Assembly (NCBI GenBank): GCA_003647065.1
Contig: QMMC01000003.1
Location: forward strand, 1 to 51,301
Length of the DNA stretch: 51,301 nt
Source of the DNA: Deltaproteobacteria bacterium
GTDB lineage: Bacteria; Myxococcota_A; Polyangia; Polyangiales; B10-G4
Direction of reading: 5' to 3'
The translations under genes and the position numbers were made by a program. The notes below the pieces were generated by a model. The model worked only from the letters and a program-made list of their open reading frames with translations. It was not told the DNA's origin and made no database searches. Numbering within the stretch: the stretch's first letter is position 1; each line of letters begins with the position of its first letter. This document shows, piece after piece, positions 1 to 8,471 of this stretch.

Positions 1-107
1 CGGCGGGTGCCCGCCTCGAGGCCAGAGACGTCCCGACCGTCGCGCTCTAGCGCCTCGATGACCGAAGCGACCGCCCGCCCGGAAACATCCCTCCTCTCGC
101 CAGTCAT
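1..107 (-). CDS. 5' end of an unrecognised gene running off the left edge
   Basis: An open frame starts at an ATG (complement of 105-107) and stays open to base 1, giving about 35 residues beginning MTGERRDVSGRAVASVIEAL. The pattern of a short polar start, then VSGR and an amphipathic helix, resembles the N-terminus of some myxobacterial sensory or regulatory proteins, but this is too little to name it. It is divergent from the MFS permease, so bases 108-245 would hold promoters for both. Function unknown. Confidence 0.45.
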   Translation of the reverse strand, partial: MTGERRDVSGRAVASVIEALERDGRDVSGLEAGTR

Positions 108-245
108 CACGCCAAGAAATCCCTGGCGAGAAGCCTATACCAAGAGGCCCCTGGGATACGAATCCCCGGGGCCGTAGCGCCCCACGTACCGAGCACCTGA
201 CACGCACCCCAAAAGGTGCCAAGGTCCGCGCCGCCTGGAGGGGTA

Positions 246-1724
246 ATGGGAGAGTATGTAGCGCTACTGATCCTGCTGGCGGTCATCGGATTCGTCGTCC
301 TGCGGCTGCCGAAGATCGATCTCGGCCATACGGACGCCTTTCGGTACCGCCGGGCGATGAACTGGCTGCCCCTCGGGCTGACCTACGCGTTCCTCTACAT
401 GGGGCGCTACAACATCAAGGTCAGCCAACACGCCTTCGAGGAGATGCCGAACCCCGCCGGCGGGCCGCTCATGGGCACCGCGGAGTTCGCGAGCATCTTC
501 GCCGTGGGCACGATCGTCTACGCGTTTTCGTTCCTGATCAACGGCCCCCTCACCGACCGCTACGGCGGTCGCCGGATGATCCTCATCGGTGCCACGGGCT
601 CCGGGGTCATGAACGCCCTGATGGGCGCCGGCGCGTGGTCCCTGACGACCCAGGGGCCGCTTCACGAGTTGATCGCGGCGAATTTCGTCGTCTTCTACTC
701 GGTGCTCTACGGCATCAACATGTACTTCCAGAGCTTCGGCGCGACGGCCATCGTCAAGGTCAACGCCGCCTGGTTCCACGTCCGGGAGCGGGGCGTTTTC
801 GGCGCCATCTTCGGCATCCTGATCTCCCTCGGGATCTATTTCGCCTTCGACCTCGGCTACAAGATCCTCGAGAACATCGGGCTCACGGCGCTCTTCGTCA
901 TCCCCTCGGGGCTCCTAGCCCTCTTCATGACCATCAGCTTCTTCGTGGTTCGAGATACGCCGGGTGATGCGGGCCAGGACGACTTCGATACCGCCGACGC
1001 CTCGTCCGGAGACGAGGGGCCGCAGCTGGGCGCGGTGGCGGTCTTCAAGAAGATGCTGACCAACCCGGTCATCATGACCATCGCCGGCATCGAATTTTGC
1101 AGCGGCTTCCTGCGCCAGGCGATCATGCAGTGGTTCCGCACCTATGCGAAGCACACGGACGGGACCCTCGGGCTCAAGGAGAGCTTCGTCTACGAGCATT
1201 GGGGGCTCTTGCTCTGCGTTGCTGGGATCCTCGGCGGAACCATCGCCGGCGTCATCTCCGACCGGGTCTTCCAATCACGCCGCGGCCCCGTCGCCGCGAT
1301 CCTCTACGCGGTCATGGGAGTCAGCGCGACGGTCCTCGCGTTCACGTACCAAACGCAGGCGGTCGGCTGGCTGGTCGTGTTCATGACCATGGCGGTCATC
1401 GGGGTGCACGGCATGCTCAGCGGCACCGCCAGCATGGACTTCGGCGGAAAGAAGAACGTCGGCATCGCCGTGGGCATCATCGACGGCTTCGTCTACGCCG
1501 GCACGGCGTTCATGGCGATCACCTATGGGTACCTCTTGCCCGAGGACGAGCTCGACCCGGTGACCCACGCCGTCGTCGGCGCCACGACGGATCCCGCAAA
1601 CTGGAGCCCCTGGCCCCTCGCCATGATCCCCATGGCCATCATCGGCTTCCTGCTCGCCACCCGAGTATGGAACGCCAAGCCGAAGGCCAAGGCCGCCGCA
1701 CCGGCCGCCGCCAAGTCTGATTGA
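246..1724 (+). CDS. MFS transporter of the organophosphate:phosphate antiporter (OPA) type
   Basis: An inner-membrane permease of 492 residues with about twelve hydrophobic segments. The first helix ends in FLYMGRYNIKVSQ, matching the helix-1 signature of the GlpT/UhpT (OPA) branch, followed by an MFS loop motif (GPLTDRYGGRR). OPA members exchange phosphorylated sugars or glycerol-3-phosphate for phosphate; the substrate cannot be read here. I chose ATG 246 because GGAGGGG lies just upstream at 237-243; an in-frame GTG at 216 would add ten Pro/Gly-rich residues. The C-terminus is a short Lys/Ala tail. It converges on the HAD gene with only 22 bases between stop codons. Confidence 0.8.
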   Translation: MGEYVALLILLAVIGFVVLRLPKIDLGHTDAFRYRRAMNWLPLGLTYAFLYMGRYNIKVSQHAFEEMPNPAGGPLMGTAEFASIFAVGTIVYAFSFLINGPLTDRYGGRRMILIGATGSGVMNALMGAGAWSLTTQGPLHELIAANFVVFYSVLYGINMYFQSFGATAIVKVNAAWFHVRERGVFGAIFGILISLGIYFAFDLGYKILENIGLTALFVIPSGLLALFMTISFFVVRDTPGDAGQDDFDTADASSGDEGPQLGAVAVFKKMLTNPVIMTIAGIEFCSGFLRQAIMQWFRTYAKHTDGTLGLKESFVYEHWGLLLCVAGILGGTIAGVISDRVFQSRRGPVAAILYAVMGVSATVLAFTYQTQAVGWLVVFMTMAVIGVHGMLSGTASMDFGGKKNVGIAVGIIDGFVYAGTAFMAITYGYLLPEDELDPVTHAVVGATTDPANWSPWPLAMIPMAIIGFLLATRVWNAKPKAKAAAPAAAKSD

Positions 1725-1746
1725 GCGCCGCTCCGGGCGACGCCCG

Positions 1747-2487
1747 TCAGCCCACCCGGAAGTCGACGATGTGGTGCAGGGTCTCGTCGGGGTCCGGGGC
1801 GCCGGGGACCTGCTGCGTCTCGAGGAGCGCGACGTAGGCGTCGGGGAAGTGCTGGTGAGCGATGTTGCAGTTCGCCGGCTCGTTGTCGAAGAACGCCAGA
1901 GTTTCGCCGATGCGGCCGAGAGTCGGGATCGCCGAACGCTTGAACGCCTCGTCGCCGAGGGTCGCGTCGGGCTTGAGCACGAGCTGAACGCCGACGACGC
2001 CGATGGGGAAGCCGTGGTCCCGAAGGCTCGAGACCGTGCCCAAGAGCATGCTCGGGATGTCACGGCCGCCGAGGTAGAGCACCCCAGCGCCGGACTCGTA
2101 GCAGGCGGTCACGAACTCGGGGGCGCCGTCGGTCGGAACATCGTGACGTAGGTAGTCGTCGCTGTAGAAACGCTCGCGCCAGAAGCCGGTGATGTCCCTG
2201 ACGACGTCGACGTGGGTGAGGCCCACTTCTCGGAGGGTATTGCTGATCAAGTAATGCAGACGACCGATGTCGAGCTGATCGAGGCACTCGGACACGTCGG
2301 GGTAATCGGCGCGAACTTCGTCGGCGTACTCCGCGAGGACCGCGAGGGTCCGCGGGCGGCTATCGTAGAGCGTGCCGTCGAGGTCGAAGACCACGACGGG
2401 CTGACCGCCCTCCTCACGCATCATCGGGATGCGCTCGAGGATGACCTCGAGGACGTCGACTTGCTGGGGCAGCGGGGGAGGCAACAC
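1747..2487 (-). CDS. HAD-superfamily hydrolase
   Basis: About 246 residues, soluble. HAD motif I is FDLDGTLYD near residues 34-42, with both aspartates (D35, D37). The motif III lysine is probably in QLVLKPDA, and motif IV is FFDNEP. Motif II reads YLGGRD, where many HAD enzymes have Thr or Ser before GR. A phosphatase-like role is expected, substrate unknown. The start is uncertain: GTG 2487 is used, giving LPPPLPQQVDVLEVILERIP before the catalytic core; an ATG pair 21 codons downstream (MMREEGG) would also leave the core intact. No clear ribosome binding site is seen for either. Confidence 0.7.
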   Translation of the reverse strand: MLPPPLPQQVDVLEVILERIPMMREEGGQPVVVFDLDGTLYDSRPRTLAVLAEYADEVRADYPDVSECLDQLDIGRLHYLISNTLREVGLTHVDVVRDITGFWRERFYSDDYLRHDVPTDGAPEFVTACYESGAGVLYLGGRDIPSMLLGTVSSLRDHGFPIGVVGVQLVLKPDATLGDEAFKRSAIPTLGRIGETLAFFDNEPANCNIAHQHFPDAYVALLETQQVPGAPDPDETLHHIVDFRVG

Positions 2488-2844
2488 GGCGATGGACCGT
2501 ATCCCATGATTCCGCGGCCGGCCAAGGGCGCTCTGTCGGAATATGAGGGCGTGGAATCGGGACGAAGAGCGAGACGTTGGTCCCCAGATGGGAAGCGTCG
2601 AGATGCGTAGTTTTACAGAAATACGGAGAATACCGTTGCAACGCGTGGGATCGCGGCTTATAAAGAGACCGCCTTCCCCCTTATCCTCATCGGAGAACGT
2701 CCCAATTGGGGCCTCCCGAAAGAGGCGGCTGACTGCCGGGTGGGACGGCGCGGACCAAGGTTCACCGGAGTTTACGGAGAATCGCAGGGAATCCGGGGGG
2801 GTTTCGTGACGATCACGAGTGATCGAATGACGAGTAAGGACCGA
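2488..2844. other. Intergenic region between the HAD gene and the receiver gene
   Basis: A 357-base stretch without a convincing gene. It separates two divergent genes and holds the sigma70-like promoter at 2636-2664. Downstream of it, GCCTC and GAGGC (about 2713-2733) can pair around a short loop in the predicted leader. The frame of the receiver protein stays open back to 2740 with a GTG at 2806, so part of this stretch could be coding if translation starts earlier. Confidence 0.5.
2636..2664 (+). promoter_or_regulatory. Sigma70-like promoter for the receiver gene
   Basis: TTGCAA at 2636-2641 and TATAAA at 2659-2664 are separated by exactly 17 bases, a very good housekeeping-type match in GC-rich DNA. 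Transcription would begin near 2671, leaving a leader of about 170 bases before ATG 2845. Confidence 0.55.
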
Positions 2845-3273
2845 ATGAAGGTGGCGGCAGCGGCTCGGGCGGCGGAAGCGGCGGGGCCCATGCTGAGCGG
2901 GATCCTCGTGATCGAGGATGACCCGGACCTGCAATGGCACCTGGCCCGAATGTTGACGGTGCAGGGTCACCGAGTCGTCGGCACGAGCTCCGGCGATGGG
3001 GCTCTGGCCCTGGTCTCGCAGTGGCCCGTGGACCTGATCTTGGTCGACGAAGAGCTCCCGGGCATGAACGGCCTCGAGGTCGCGACCCGGCTACGCGAAG
3101 AGCATCCACAGATCCCGGTGGTCCTGATGACCTGCGAAGCAACCGAAGAACTGCACATTGCGGCCAGGGTCGCCGGCGTCGTCGAAACCCTGGTGAAGCC
3201 ATTCCGCAGTGAGGTCATCACCGAACTCGTGCTCCGGCTCTTCCCCGGCGCCGCCCCCGAGCCCGCCGAATAG
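2845..3273 (+). CDS. Stand-alone response-regulator receiver protein
   Basis: About 142 residues, essentially one receiver domain with no output domain. The acidic pair is in ILVIEDDPD, the phospho-acceptor is D68 (LILVDEELPGMNG), the switch Thr is T96 (VVLMTCEA) and the conserved Lys is K118 (LVKPF), so it looks phosphorylatable. Start choice: ATG 2845 follows AAGGA at 2836-2840; GTG 2806 and ATG 2827 are in-frame alternatives that only add polar residues. No histidine kinase is adjacent, so its partner is elsewhere. A CheY- or DivK-like single-domain signalling role is inferred. Confidence 0.85.
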   Translation: MKVAAAARAAEAAGPMLSGILVIEDDPDLQWHLARMLTVQGHRVVGTSSGDGALALVSQWPVDLILVDEELPGMNGLEVATRLREEHPQIPVVLMTCEATEELHIAARVAGVVETLVKPFRSEVITELVLRLFPGAAPEPAE

Positions 3274-3372
3274 AAAGCCGGCGCCGAGGGCCGCGAGAGC
3301 TGACCGCAGTCACCGTTGGGGCGTTTCGGACCTTGGCGCTGACCGTCGCCTGGCCCTACTCTCCTCCCTGCT

Positions 3373-5283
3373 TTGCCTGCCTCGCGTAAGCCCCTGATTC
3401 TCCTGGCCGTAACCTGGCTCGCCCTCTTCGCCGCGGCGGCGGTCGGACAGGAGCGCGCGCGGACCACGATCGACGTCTCGGAGATCACGCCTGGGATGCG
3501 CGGCTACGGGCTCACGGTTTTCCGCGGCACCCAGCCGGAACGCTTCGACGTCGAAGTGATCGACGTCCTGCACAACTTCCGGCCCAACATGGACCTGATC
3601 CTCGTGCGAACGGATCACCCGACCCTCGAGCACGCCGGCACCGTGGCGGGCATGAGTGGCTCGCCGATCTACCTCGACGGTCGCCTGGCCGGCGCCTACG
3701 CCTACGGCTGGCCCTTCGGCAAAGACCCGATCGCGGGGGTCACCCCCATCGCTTCGATGATGGCCGAGATGCGGCGCCCGGTCCGCCCTGACTCGTTCCC
3801 GGGAGCCGATCGCCTGACACCACTTCCCGGACGGCGTCGGTCCCGGGCCCGAGAAACGAGCCGAGGCGGTGGGCCCCCAGCGCGCCTTGCAGGCCTCCGC
3901 CCGAACTTCGGCGAAACGCATCGCACGGCGTTCAGCGCCCTCGACGAGTACGCCCGGGGGAGGACCCACGGAGCAGCGGCGTCCCGCCCCGTCGTCGGTC
4001 CCCGGGGCATGCGCCGTGCCAGCACGCCGGTGATGCTCGGGGGGATGACCGACGGCATCGCCAATCTGCTCGCGGATCGCCTCGAGCCCTTCGGCCTCGT
4101 CGCCCTCCAGGCGGGCGGCGCCGCGACACCGGCCCCCAGCGCGACACCCGCAGCATTCGTGGACGGCGGAGCCATCGCCGTCCAGCTCATCCGCGGCGAC
4201 ATCAACGCCACCCCCATCGGCACCGTGACCCACGTCGGGGCCGAACGTACGATAGCTTTCGGGCACCCCATGATGAACGCCGGTGAGACGGGGCTTCCCA
4301 CCGGCACCGCCCGGGTGCTGCACGTACTCGCGAGCGAGTCGCGGTCGTTCAAGATCGCCGAAGGGGCCACGCCCCTCGGCACGCTCATCCACGATCGGCA
4401 GCCAGCGATCGTCATCGATCACGGCGTACAGGCCGAAACCATCCCCATCCGCGTGCGCATCCACGGCATCGAGGGGGCGCCCAAGACCGAATGGAACGTG
4501 GAGGTCGCATCCCACCGCGTGCTGACACCGGTCCTCACCTTCAGCGCCATCGCCAACGCCATGCAGACGACGGCCAGCGATCACACGGACGTGATGTTCA
4601 CCGCGCGTTCGACGGTGCAGCTGGAGGGGCAGAGCCCCATCGAGATCGAAGACGTCGGCTACATGGCCGGTGGGCCCAACGACACCCGCGCCCTGAGCGG
4701 CCTGCGCCTCTTCGACCTGATGGACATCGCCTACGGGAACCCTTTCGTCGAAACCCGAGTCCGCCGCATCGAACTCGACATCGACGTACGCTTCGAGCGC
4801 GACGTCTTCGAAATCGTCGACGTCGCGACCCACACCGCCGAGGTCGACCCGGGGTCGCGGGTCTACGTCCGGGTCGTTCTGCGCCGCCACGGAGAAGCCG
4901 ATCGGGTACGGACGTTCCCGGTCGACGTCCCGATGCGCGCCGCCGGCCAAACGGTGCAACTCACCATCCAGCCCGGCAACCGCGTCAACCTCGAGCAGCC
5001 CCAGGCCCGGAACCTCGACGACCTGATAGCCATGGTGCATCGACGCCTGCCGGCGACGACCCTCGCGATCAACCTGCGCATGCCATCCCGGGGCCTGAGC
5101 TTCGGGGGCCACGTCGTCCGCGACCTCCCGGCCTCGGCCCTCGACACCCTGCAGATGGTCAACGACACCGAGAACAGCCGCCCGTTCGTAACCTACGAAC
5201 GACAACTCCACGACGTCGGAAGCGTGCTGTCGGGCTCGGCCCGGCTCAGTCTGCGCGTCCGGCAAACCCCCCGTCACCGATGA
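3373..5283 (+). CDS. Exported SpoIVB-like peptidase S55 domain protein
   Basis: 636 residues from a TTG start, chosen because it gives a clean signal peptide (residues 1-25, ending AAAAVGQ). The mature start ITPGMRGYGLTVF and the motif GMSGSP (residues 93-98) followed by YLDGRLAGAYAYGWPF are typical of S55 serine peptidases related to sporulation protease SpoIVB. A GHPM motif (H298, in RTIAFGHPMM) lies about 200 residues later. A polar Arg/Gly-rich insert (about residues 135-215) separates the two. The C-terminal third is beta-rich. The stop overlaps the next start (ATGA), so the two are translationally coupled; both products are exported. A periplasmic or outer-envelope role is inferred, substrate unknown. 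Confidence 0.75.
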   Translation: MPASRKPLILLAVTWLALFAAAAVGQERARTTIDVSEITPGMRGYGLTVFRGTQPERFDVEVIDVLHNFRPNMDLILVRTDHPTLEHAGTVAGMSGSPIYLDGRLAGAYAYGWPFGKDPIAGVTPIASMMAEMRRPVRPDSFPGADRLTPLPGRRRSRARETSRGGGPPARLAGLRPNFGETHRTAFSALDEYARGRTHGAAASRPVVGPRGMRRASTPVMLGGMTDGIANLLADRLEPFGLVALQAGGAATPAPSATPAAFVDGGAIAVQLIRGDINATPIGTVTHVGAERTIAFGHPMMNAGETGLPTGTARVLHVLASESRSFKIAEGATPLGTLIHDRQPAIVIDHGVQAETIPIRVRIHGIEGAPKTEWNVEVASHRVLTPVLTFSAIANAMQTTASDHTDVMFTARSTVQLEGQSPIEIEDVGYMAGGPNDTRALSGLRLFDLMDIAYGNPFVETRVRRIELDIDVRFERDVFEIVDVATHTAEVDPGSRVYVRVVLRRHGEADRVRTFPVDVPMRAAGQTVQLTIQPGNRVNLEQPQARNLDDLIAMVHRRLPATTLAINLRMPSRGLSFGGHVVRDLPASALDTLQMVNDTENSRPFVTYERQLHDVGSVLSGSARLSLRVRQTPRHR

Positions 5284-7304
5284 GTAGAATCTCCCGCCGC
5301 GCACTCCTTCTGGCCTTGACGACCTCCGTCGCTGCCGTCGCCCTGGCTCTCCTCGCCCCTCGCGCCGACGCCGTGTCCACGCGCTCGTTCGTCCTCGACG
5401 ACGCCGCCAGCCTCGCCGCTGGCGAGCTCGACGGCACCGCCGTGCACTCCGACGGCTCGGTGACCATCGGCGTGGGCACCCGGCGCATCGGTCTCGACGA
5501 GGCCGCCGTCGCGTGGAGCTTCACTCGGGGTAGCGGTTCGGTATTCGTCGGTACCGGAAACGACGGGAAGATCTACCGGCTCTCCGGAGACGACGTCAGC
5601 GAGTTCGCCGAGACCGGGCAGTTGGTGGTGACCTCCCTCGCGTTCGGGAGCGGCAGGCTCTATGCGGGGACGCTCCCCGAGGCGAGGATCTACCAGGTCG
5701 ACGGCCAGGGACAGACCCAGGAGTTGGCGCGCCCCGACGGGGCCGAGCACGTGTGGGACCTCGCCTACCACGACGGCACCCTCTTCGCGGCGACGGGGCC
5801 CGAGGGCAAGGTCTTCGCGATCGACGCCAGCGGCCAGGCCGAGGTGTATTGGGACTCGGACGCGGCCCACGTCATGTCCCTCGCCGTCGGCGACGACGGC
5901 TCGCTTTATGCCGGAACCAGCGACGACGCGGTCGTCGTCCGCCTGCGAGGCCCCGGTCGGGCCGAGGTGGTCCACGACTTCCCCGGGAACGAGGTCACCG
6001 CCCTGACGATTCGGGACGGCGTGTTGGCTGTCGCCGCGAACGAGTTCCCGTCGCCACCGGCGGCGACGACGGGGACCAAGAACAAGGCAACCAGCGGCGC
6101 CCGCCCCCGGCCCGGAAAAGGGCGGCTCTATCGCGTCGACGGCGACGGGCGGACCGAGCGAATCCTCTCCCGGGACGACGGCCATTTCACCAGCGTACAG
6201 ATCGCCGAAGACGGAACGATCTACGCAGGCGCAGGCAAGGACGGACGAGTTCACCGGGTGAGCCCGACGGGTGACTCCGCGACCTGGATCGACGTCGACG
6301 AACGACAGGTCCTGGCCATCGACATGGTCGGCGACGATCCGCTCCTCTTGACCGGGGACGGGGCAGCCATCTATCGCATCGTCGCCCAGGAGGCCCAGGC
6401 TGCGACCTGGACGAGCAAGGTCCTCGATGCCAGCTTCGTAGCGCGCTTCGGCGAGCTGACCTGGCGCGGCCGGGGGGCGATTCAGTTCCAGACGCGCTCC
6501 GGAAATTCGGAAGAACCCAACGAGACCTGGAGCGAGTGGTCCGCGGCGATGGCTCAGCCCGGGCCCATCCGCAGCGCGAGCGCCCGCTATCTTCAAATCC
6601 GCGCGCGATTCCCGCAAGACCCCGACGCACGCTTGCTGGCGGTGGTGGCTCACTACCTGCCGCAGAATCAAAGAGCGCGCATCTCGAGTGTCGGCCGAGC
6701 GCAAGCCAAGAAGGCCACGAAGAGCAAGAACGTCACCCGCAGCGTCGACGACCCGCCGGTGCCCTCGGCCAAGCTGAAGCTCGAATGGGCCGTGACGAAC
6801 CCCGACGGCGACCGCATGCGCTACCGCCTCCGCTACCGAGCCGAGAGCCAGACCCGGTGGCGCACGGTGCTGCACGAAGACGAAGAGCTGACCAGCACCA
6901 ACTATCAGTGGGATACGGGCGGACTCCCCGACGGCTATTACGTCGTCGAGGTCGAAGCATCCGACGAACTGTCGAACCCGGGGGCGGAGACTTTGCGCAA
7001 TCGTCGGGCCTCCGAGCCCCTGCTCATCGACAACCATCCGCCGCGCATCGAAAGCATCCGGGCCGAGGGCGATCACGTCGTCGGCCGGGTCGTCGACGGC
7101 CTCGGGCCGATCGCTAAGCTCGAGGTCGCCATCGACGGGCGGGAGTTTCGGCCGTTCTTTCCCGCCGACGATCTGCTCGATACCCGAGACGAACGCTTCG
7201 ACCTCGACCTGAGCGGCCTCGACCCGGGGGAGTACATCGTCGCCGTCCGGGCCTACGACGCGGGCGGCAACAGCGTCACCGCCGAAGTGACCCTGACACG
7301 CTAG
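5280..7304 (+). CDS. Exported beta-propeller protein with C-terminal Ig/FN3-like region
   Basis: 674 residues starting at an ATG that overlaps the upstream stop (ATGA). The N-terminus is a signal peptide (RRALLLALTTSVAAVALALL, ending about residue 32). Residues 60-390 hold repeated blades of the form GxLYAGTxxxxxIYRVDGxG (for example VFVGTGNDGKIYRL, LFAATGPEGKVFAI, IYAGAGKDGRVHRV), as in NHL/PQQ-type propellers. The second half has WSEWS and SPDG-type strands and ends in a beta-sandwich stretch (GEYIVAVRAYDAGGN). Coupling to the S55 protease gene suggests the two act together at the envelope. No catalytic motif is visible. Confidence 0.7.
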   Translation: MSRISRRALLLALTTSVAAVALALLAPRADAVSTRSFVLDDAASLAAGELDGTAVHSDGSVTIGVGTRRIGLDEAAVAWSFTRGSGSVFVGTGNDGKIYRLSGDDVSEFAETGQLVVTSLAFGSGRLYAGTLPEARIYQVDGQGQTQELARPDGAEHVWDLAYHDGTLFAATGPEGKVFAIDASGQAEVYWDSDAAHVMSLAVGDDGSLYAGTSDDAVVVRLRGPGRAEVVHDFPGNEVTALTIRDGVLAVAANEFPSPPAATTGTKNKATSGARPRPGKGRLYRVDGDGRTERILSRDDGHFTSVQIAEDGTIYAGAGKDGRVHRVSPTGDSATWIDVDERQVLAIDMVGDDPLLLTGDGAAIYRIVAQEAQAATWTSKVLDASFVARFGELTWRGRGAIQFQTRSGNSEEPNETWSEWSAAMAQPGPIRSASARYLQIRARFPQDPDARLLAVVAHYLPQNQRARISSVGRAQAKKATKSKNVTRSVDDPPVPSAKLKLEWAVTNPDGDRMRYRLRYRAESQTRWRTVLHEDEELTSTNYQWDTGGLPDGYYVVEVEASDELSNPGAETLRNRRASEPLLIDNHPPRIESIRAEGDHVVGRVVDGLGPIAKLEVAIDGREFRPFFPADDLLDTRDERFDLDLSGLDPGEYIVAVRAYDAGGNSVTAEVTLTR

Positions 7305-7381
7305 CTACGACGGGAAATTCCCCCGTAGTTCTGCGGGCTCCGGGCGCGCGGTCCGCAGCGTGCTACATTCCCGGCCCCCGC

Positions 7382-7411
7382 TTGAAGCCCGCCGGAGCGC
7401 CGTGTTAGATA
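7382..7411 (+). promoter_or_regulatory. Putative promoter upstream of the 7475 lipoprotein gene
   Basis: TTGAAG (7382-7387) and TTAGAT/TAGATA (7405-7411) lie 17-18 bases apart in the 170-base gap before a gene with a strong ribosome binding site. Supported by sequence match only. Confidence 0.35.
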
Positions 7412-7474
7412 CACGCCGATTCGAGTGGGTGCTTCGATTTATTACGGGGACTCACGGCAGGAGGCTTGTAAGTG

Positions 7475-8398
7475 ATGAATTATGTAAAGGCAGCTCTTAC
7501 GCTGATCTTGGCTGCGGCGATGGTCGGCGGCTGTGGCGATGACGGCGGCGGCACGACGGACGGCTCGACGACCATCCCGGACGCCGGTCCCGGAGAGACC
7601 CTCTTCTACGTCGCGAGCGTTCTCGGTGTCGGCCAGGCCGATCCCACCGGTGACCCCTCGATCGTCCCGGGCTTCAACCTCGACTCGCTCGTGAGCGACG
7701 CGTCGGACCCCGCCGGCTGCCTGCACGCCGACTTCACCTCCCCCTCCCCCGACAACGAGCCGGGCGTCGACAACCAGCTCGGCCCGATCCTCTCGTCGGT
7801 CGGTAGCTCCATCGACGTCGAGGGCTCGCTCTCGGAGAACATCCTCGACGGCAGCCTGCTGCTCCTCTTCGAGGTCGAGCGCGTCAACGACCGCGTCAAC
7901 GACCCCGAGGTCGGCCTGAACATCTTCATCGGCCAGATGCCCGCGGGCGTCGACGCACCGGCGGACGCCGACGGCGACGGCCTCATCGACTCGGACCAGA
8001 CCTTCGACATCAACCCCTCGTCCCTCGTCGGTGGGGAGCCCCTGGTCTCGGTCAGTGGCTCCATCATCAACGGCCGCGTACACGCCGGCCCCGTCGACAT
8101 CGAGATCAATCTCCCGGTCGCCGGTGGCCTCCTCCTCAACATCCGGGACGCCGAGGTCCGCCTCAGCATCGCGGGTGACACCATATCCGCCGGCATCATC
8201 GGCGGCGCCCTCGACGTCGACGAGACGGTCGCGACCATCGTCGCCATCGACCCCGACGCCATCCCCGAGTCCCTCGCGCGCTCGGTCCTCGAGGCCCAGG
8301 CCGACCTCGTTCCGGATGCGGCCGGTGCCTGCACCGCGGTTTCCGTAGGACTCACCTTCGACGGCATCGCCGCAGTCCGCGGCGTCACCGGCATGTAG
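7475..8398 (+). CDS. Unrecognised lipoprotein
   Basis: About 307 residues. A lipoprotein signal peptide ends in a lipobox (MVGGC, Cys near residue 20), followed by the Gly/Asp/Thr-rich linker typical of myxobacterial lipoproteins. The body is acidic and rich in D, V, I and G (for example LVSVSGSIINGRVHAGPVDIEINLPVAGG), suggesting a beta-sheet fold; no catalytic motif is apparent. CAGGAGG at 7458-7464 sets the start: ATG 7475 or the adjoining GTG 7472. It is a single-gene unit, with its own putative promoter and a strong terminator directly after it. Probably attached to the outer membrane; function unknown. Confidence 0.75.
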   Translation: MNYVKAALTLILAAAMVGGCGDDGGGTTDGSTTIPDAGPGETLFYVASVLGVGQADPTGDPSIVPGFNLDSLVSDASDPAGCLHADFTSPSPDNEPGVDNQLGPILSSVGSSIDVEGSLSENILDGSLLLLFEVERVNDRVNDPEVGLNIFIGQMPAGVDAPADADGDGLIDSDQTFDINPSSLVGGEPLVSVSGSIINGRVHAGPVDIEINLPVAGGLLLNIRDAEVRLSIAGDTISAGIIGGALDVDETVATIVAIDPDAIPESLARSVLEAQADLVPDAAGACTAVSVGLTFDGIAAVRGVTGM

Positions 8399-8427
8399 CC
8401 GACGCTTTCGCGTCAACCGTGAGAACG

Positions 8428-8458
8428 GGGATCGGCCGTGATGGCCGGTCCCTTTTTT
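8428..8458 (+). terminator. Rho-independent terminator
   Basis: A ten-base stem GGGATCGGCC / GGCCGGTCCC (one G-T pair) closes a five-base loop (GTGAT) and is followed directly by six T. It lies 30 bases after the lipoprotein stop at 8398. Confidence 0.9.
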
Positions 8459-8471
8459 CTTTAAGAGCTCC

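Noticed and set aside
1725-1746. CGGGCGACGCCCG near the MFS/HAD convergent ends as terminator
   Set aside because: The stem is only four base pairs once a loop is allowed, and no T-run follows.
3310-5304. Open frame of 664 codons on the minus strand opposite the S55 protease gene
   Set aside because: It mirrors the plus-strand gene, is rich in Arg/Gly/Asp/His with no domain or signal, and long antisense frames are expected at this GC content.
5274-7076. 600-codon minus-strand frame opposite the beta-propeller gene
   Set aside because: Composition is that of a shadow frame; the plus strand has a signal peptide and regular blade repeats.
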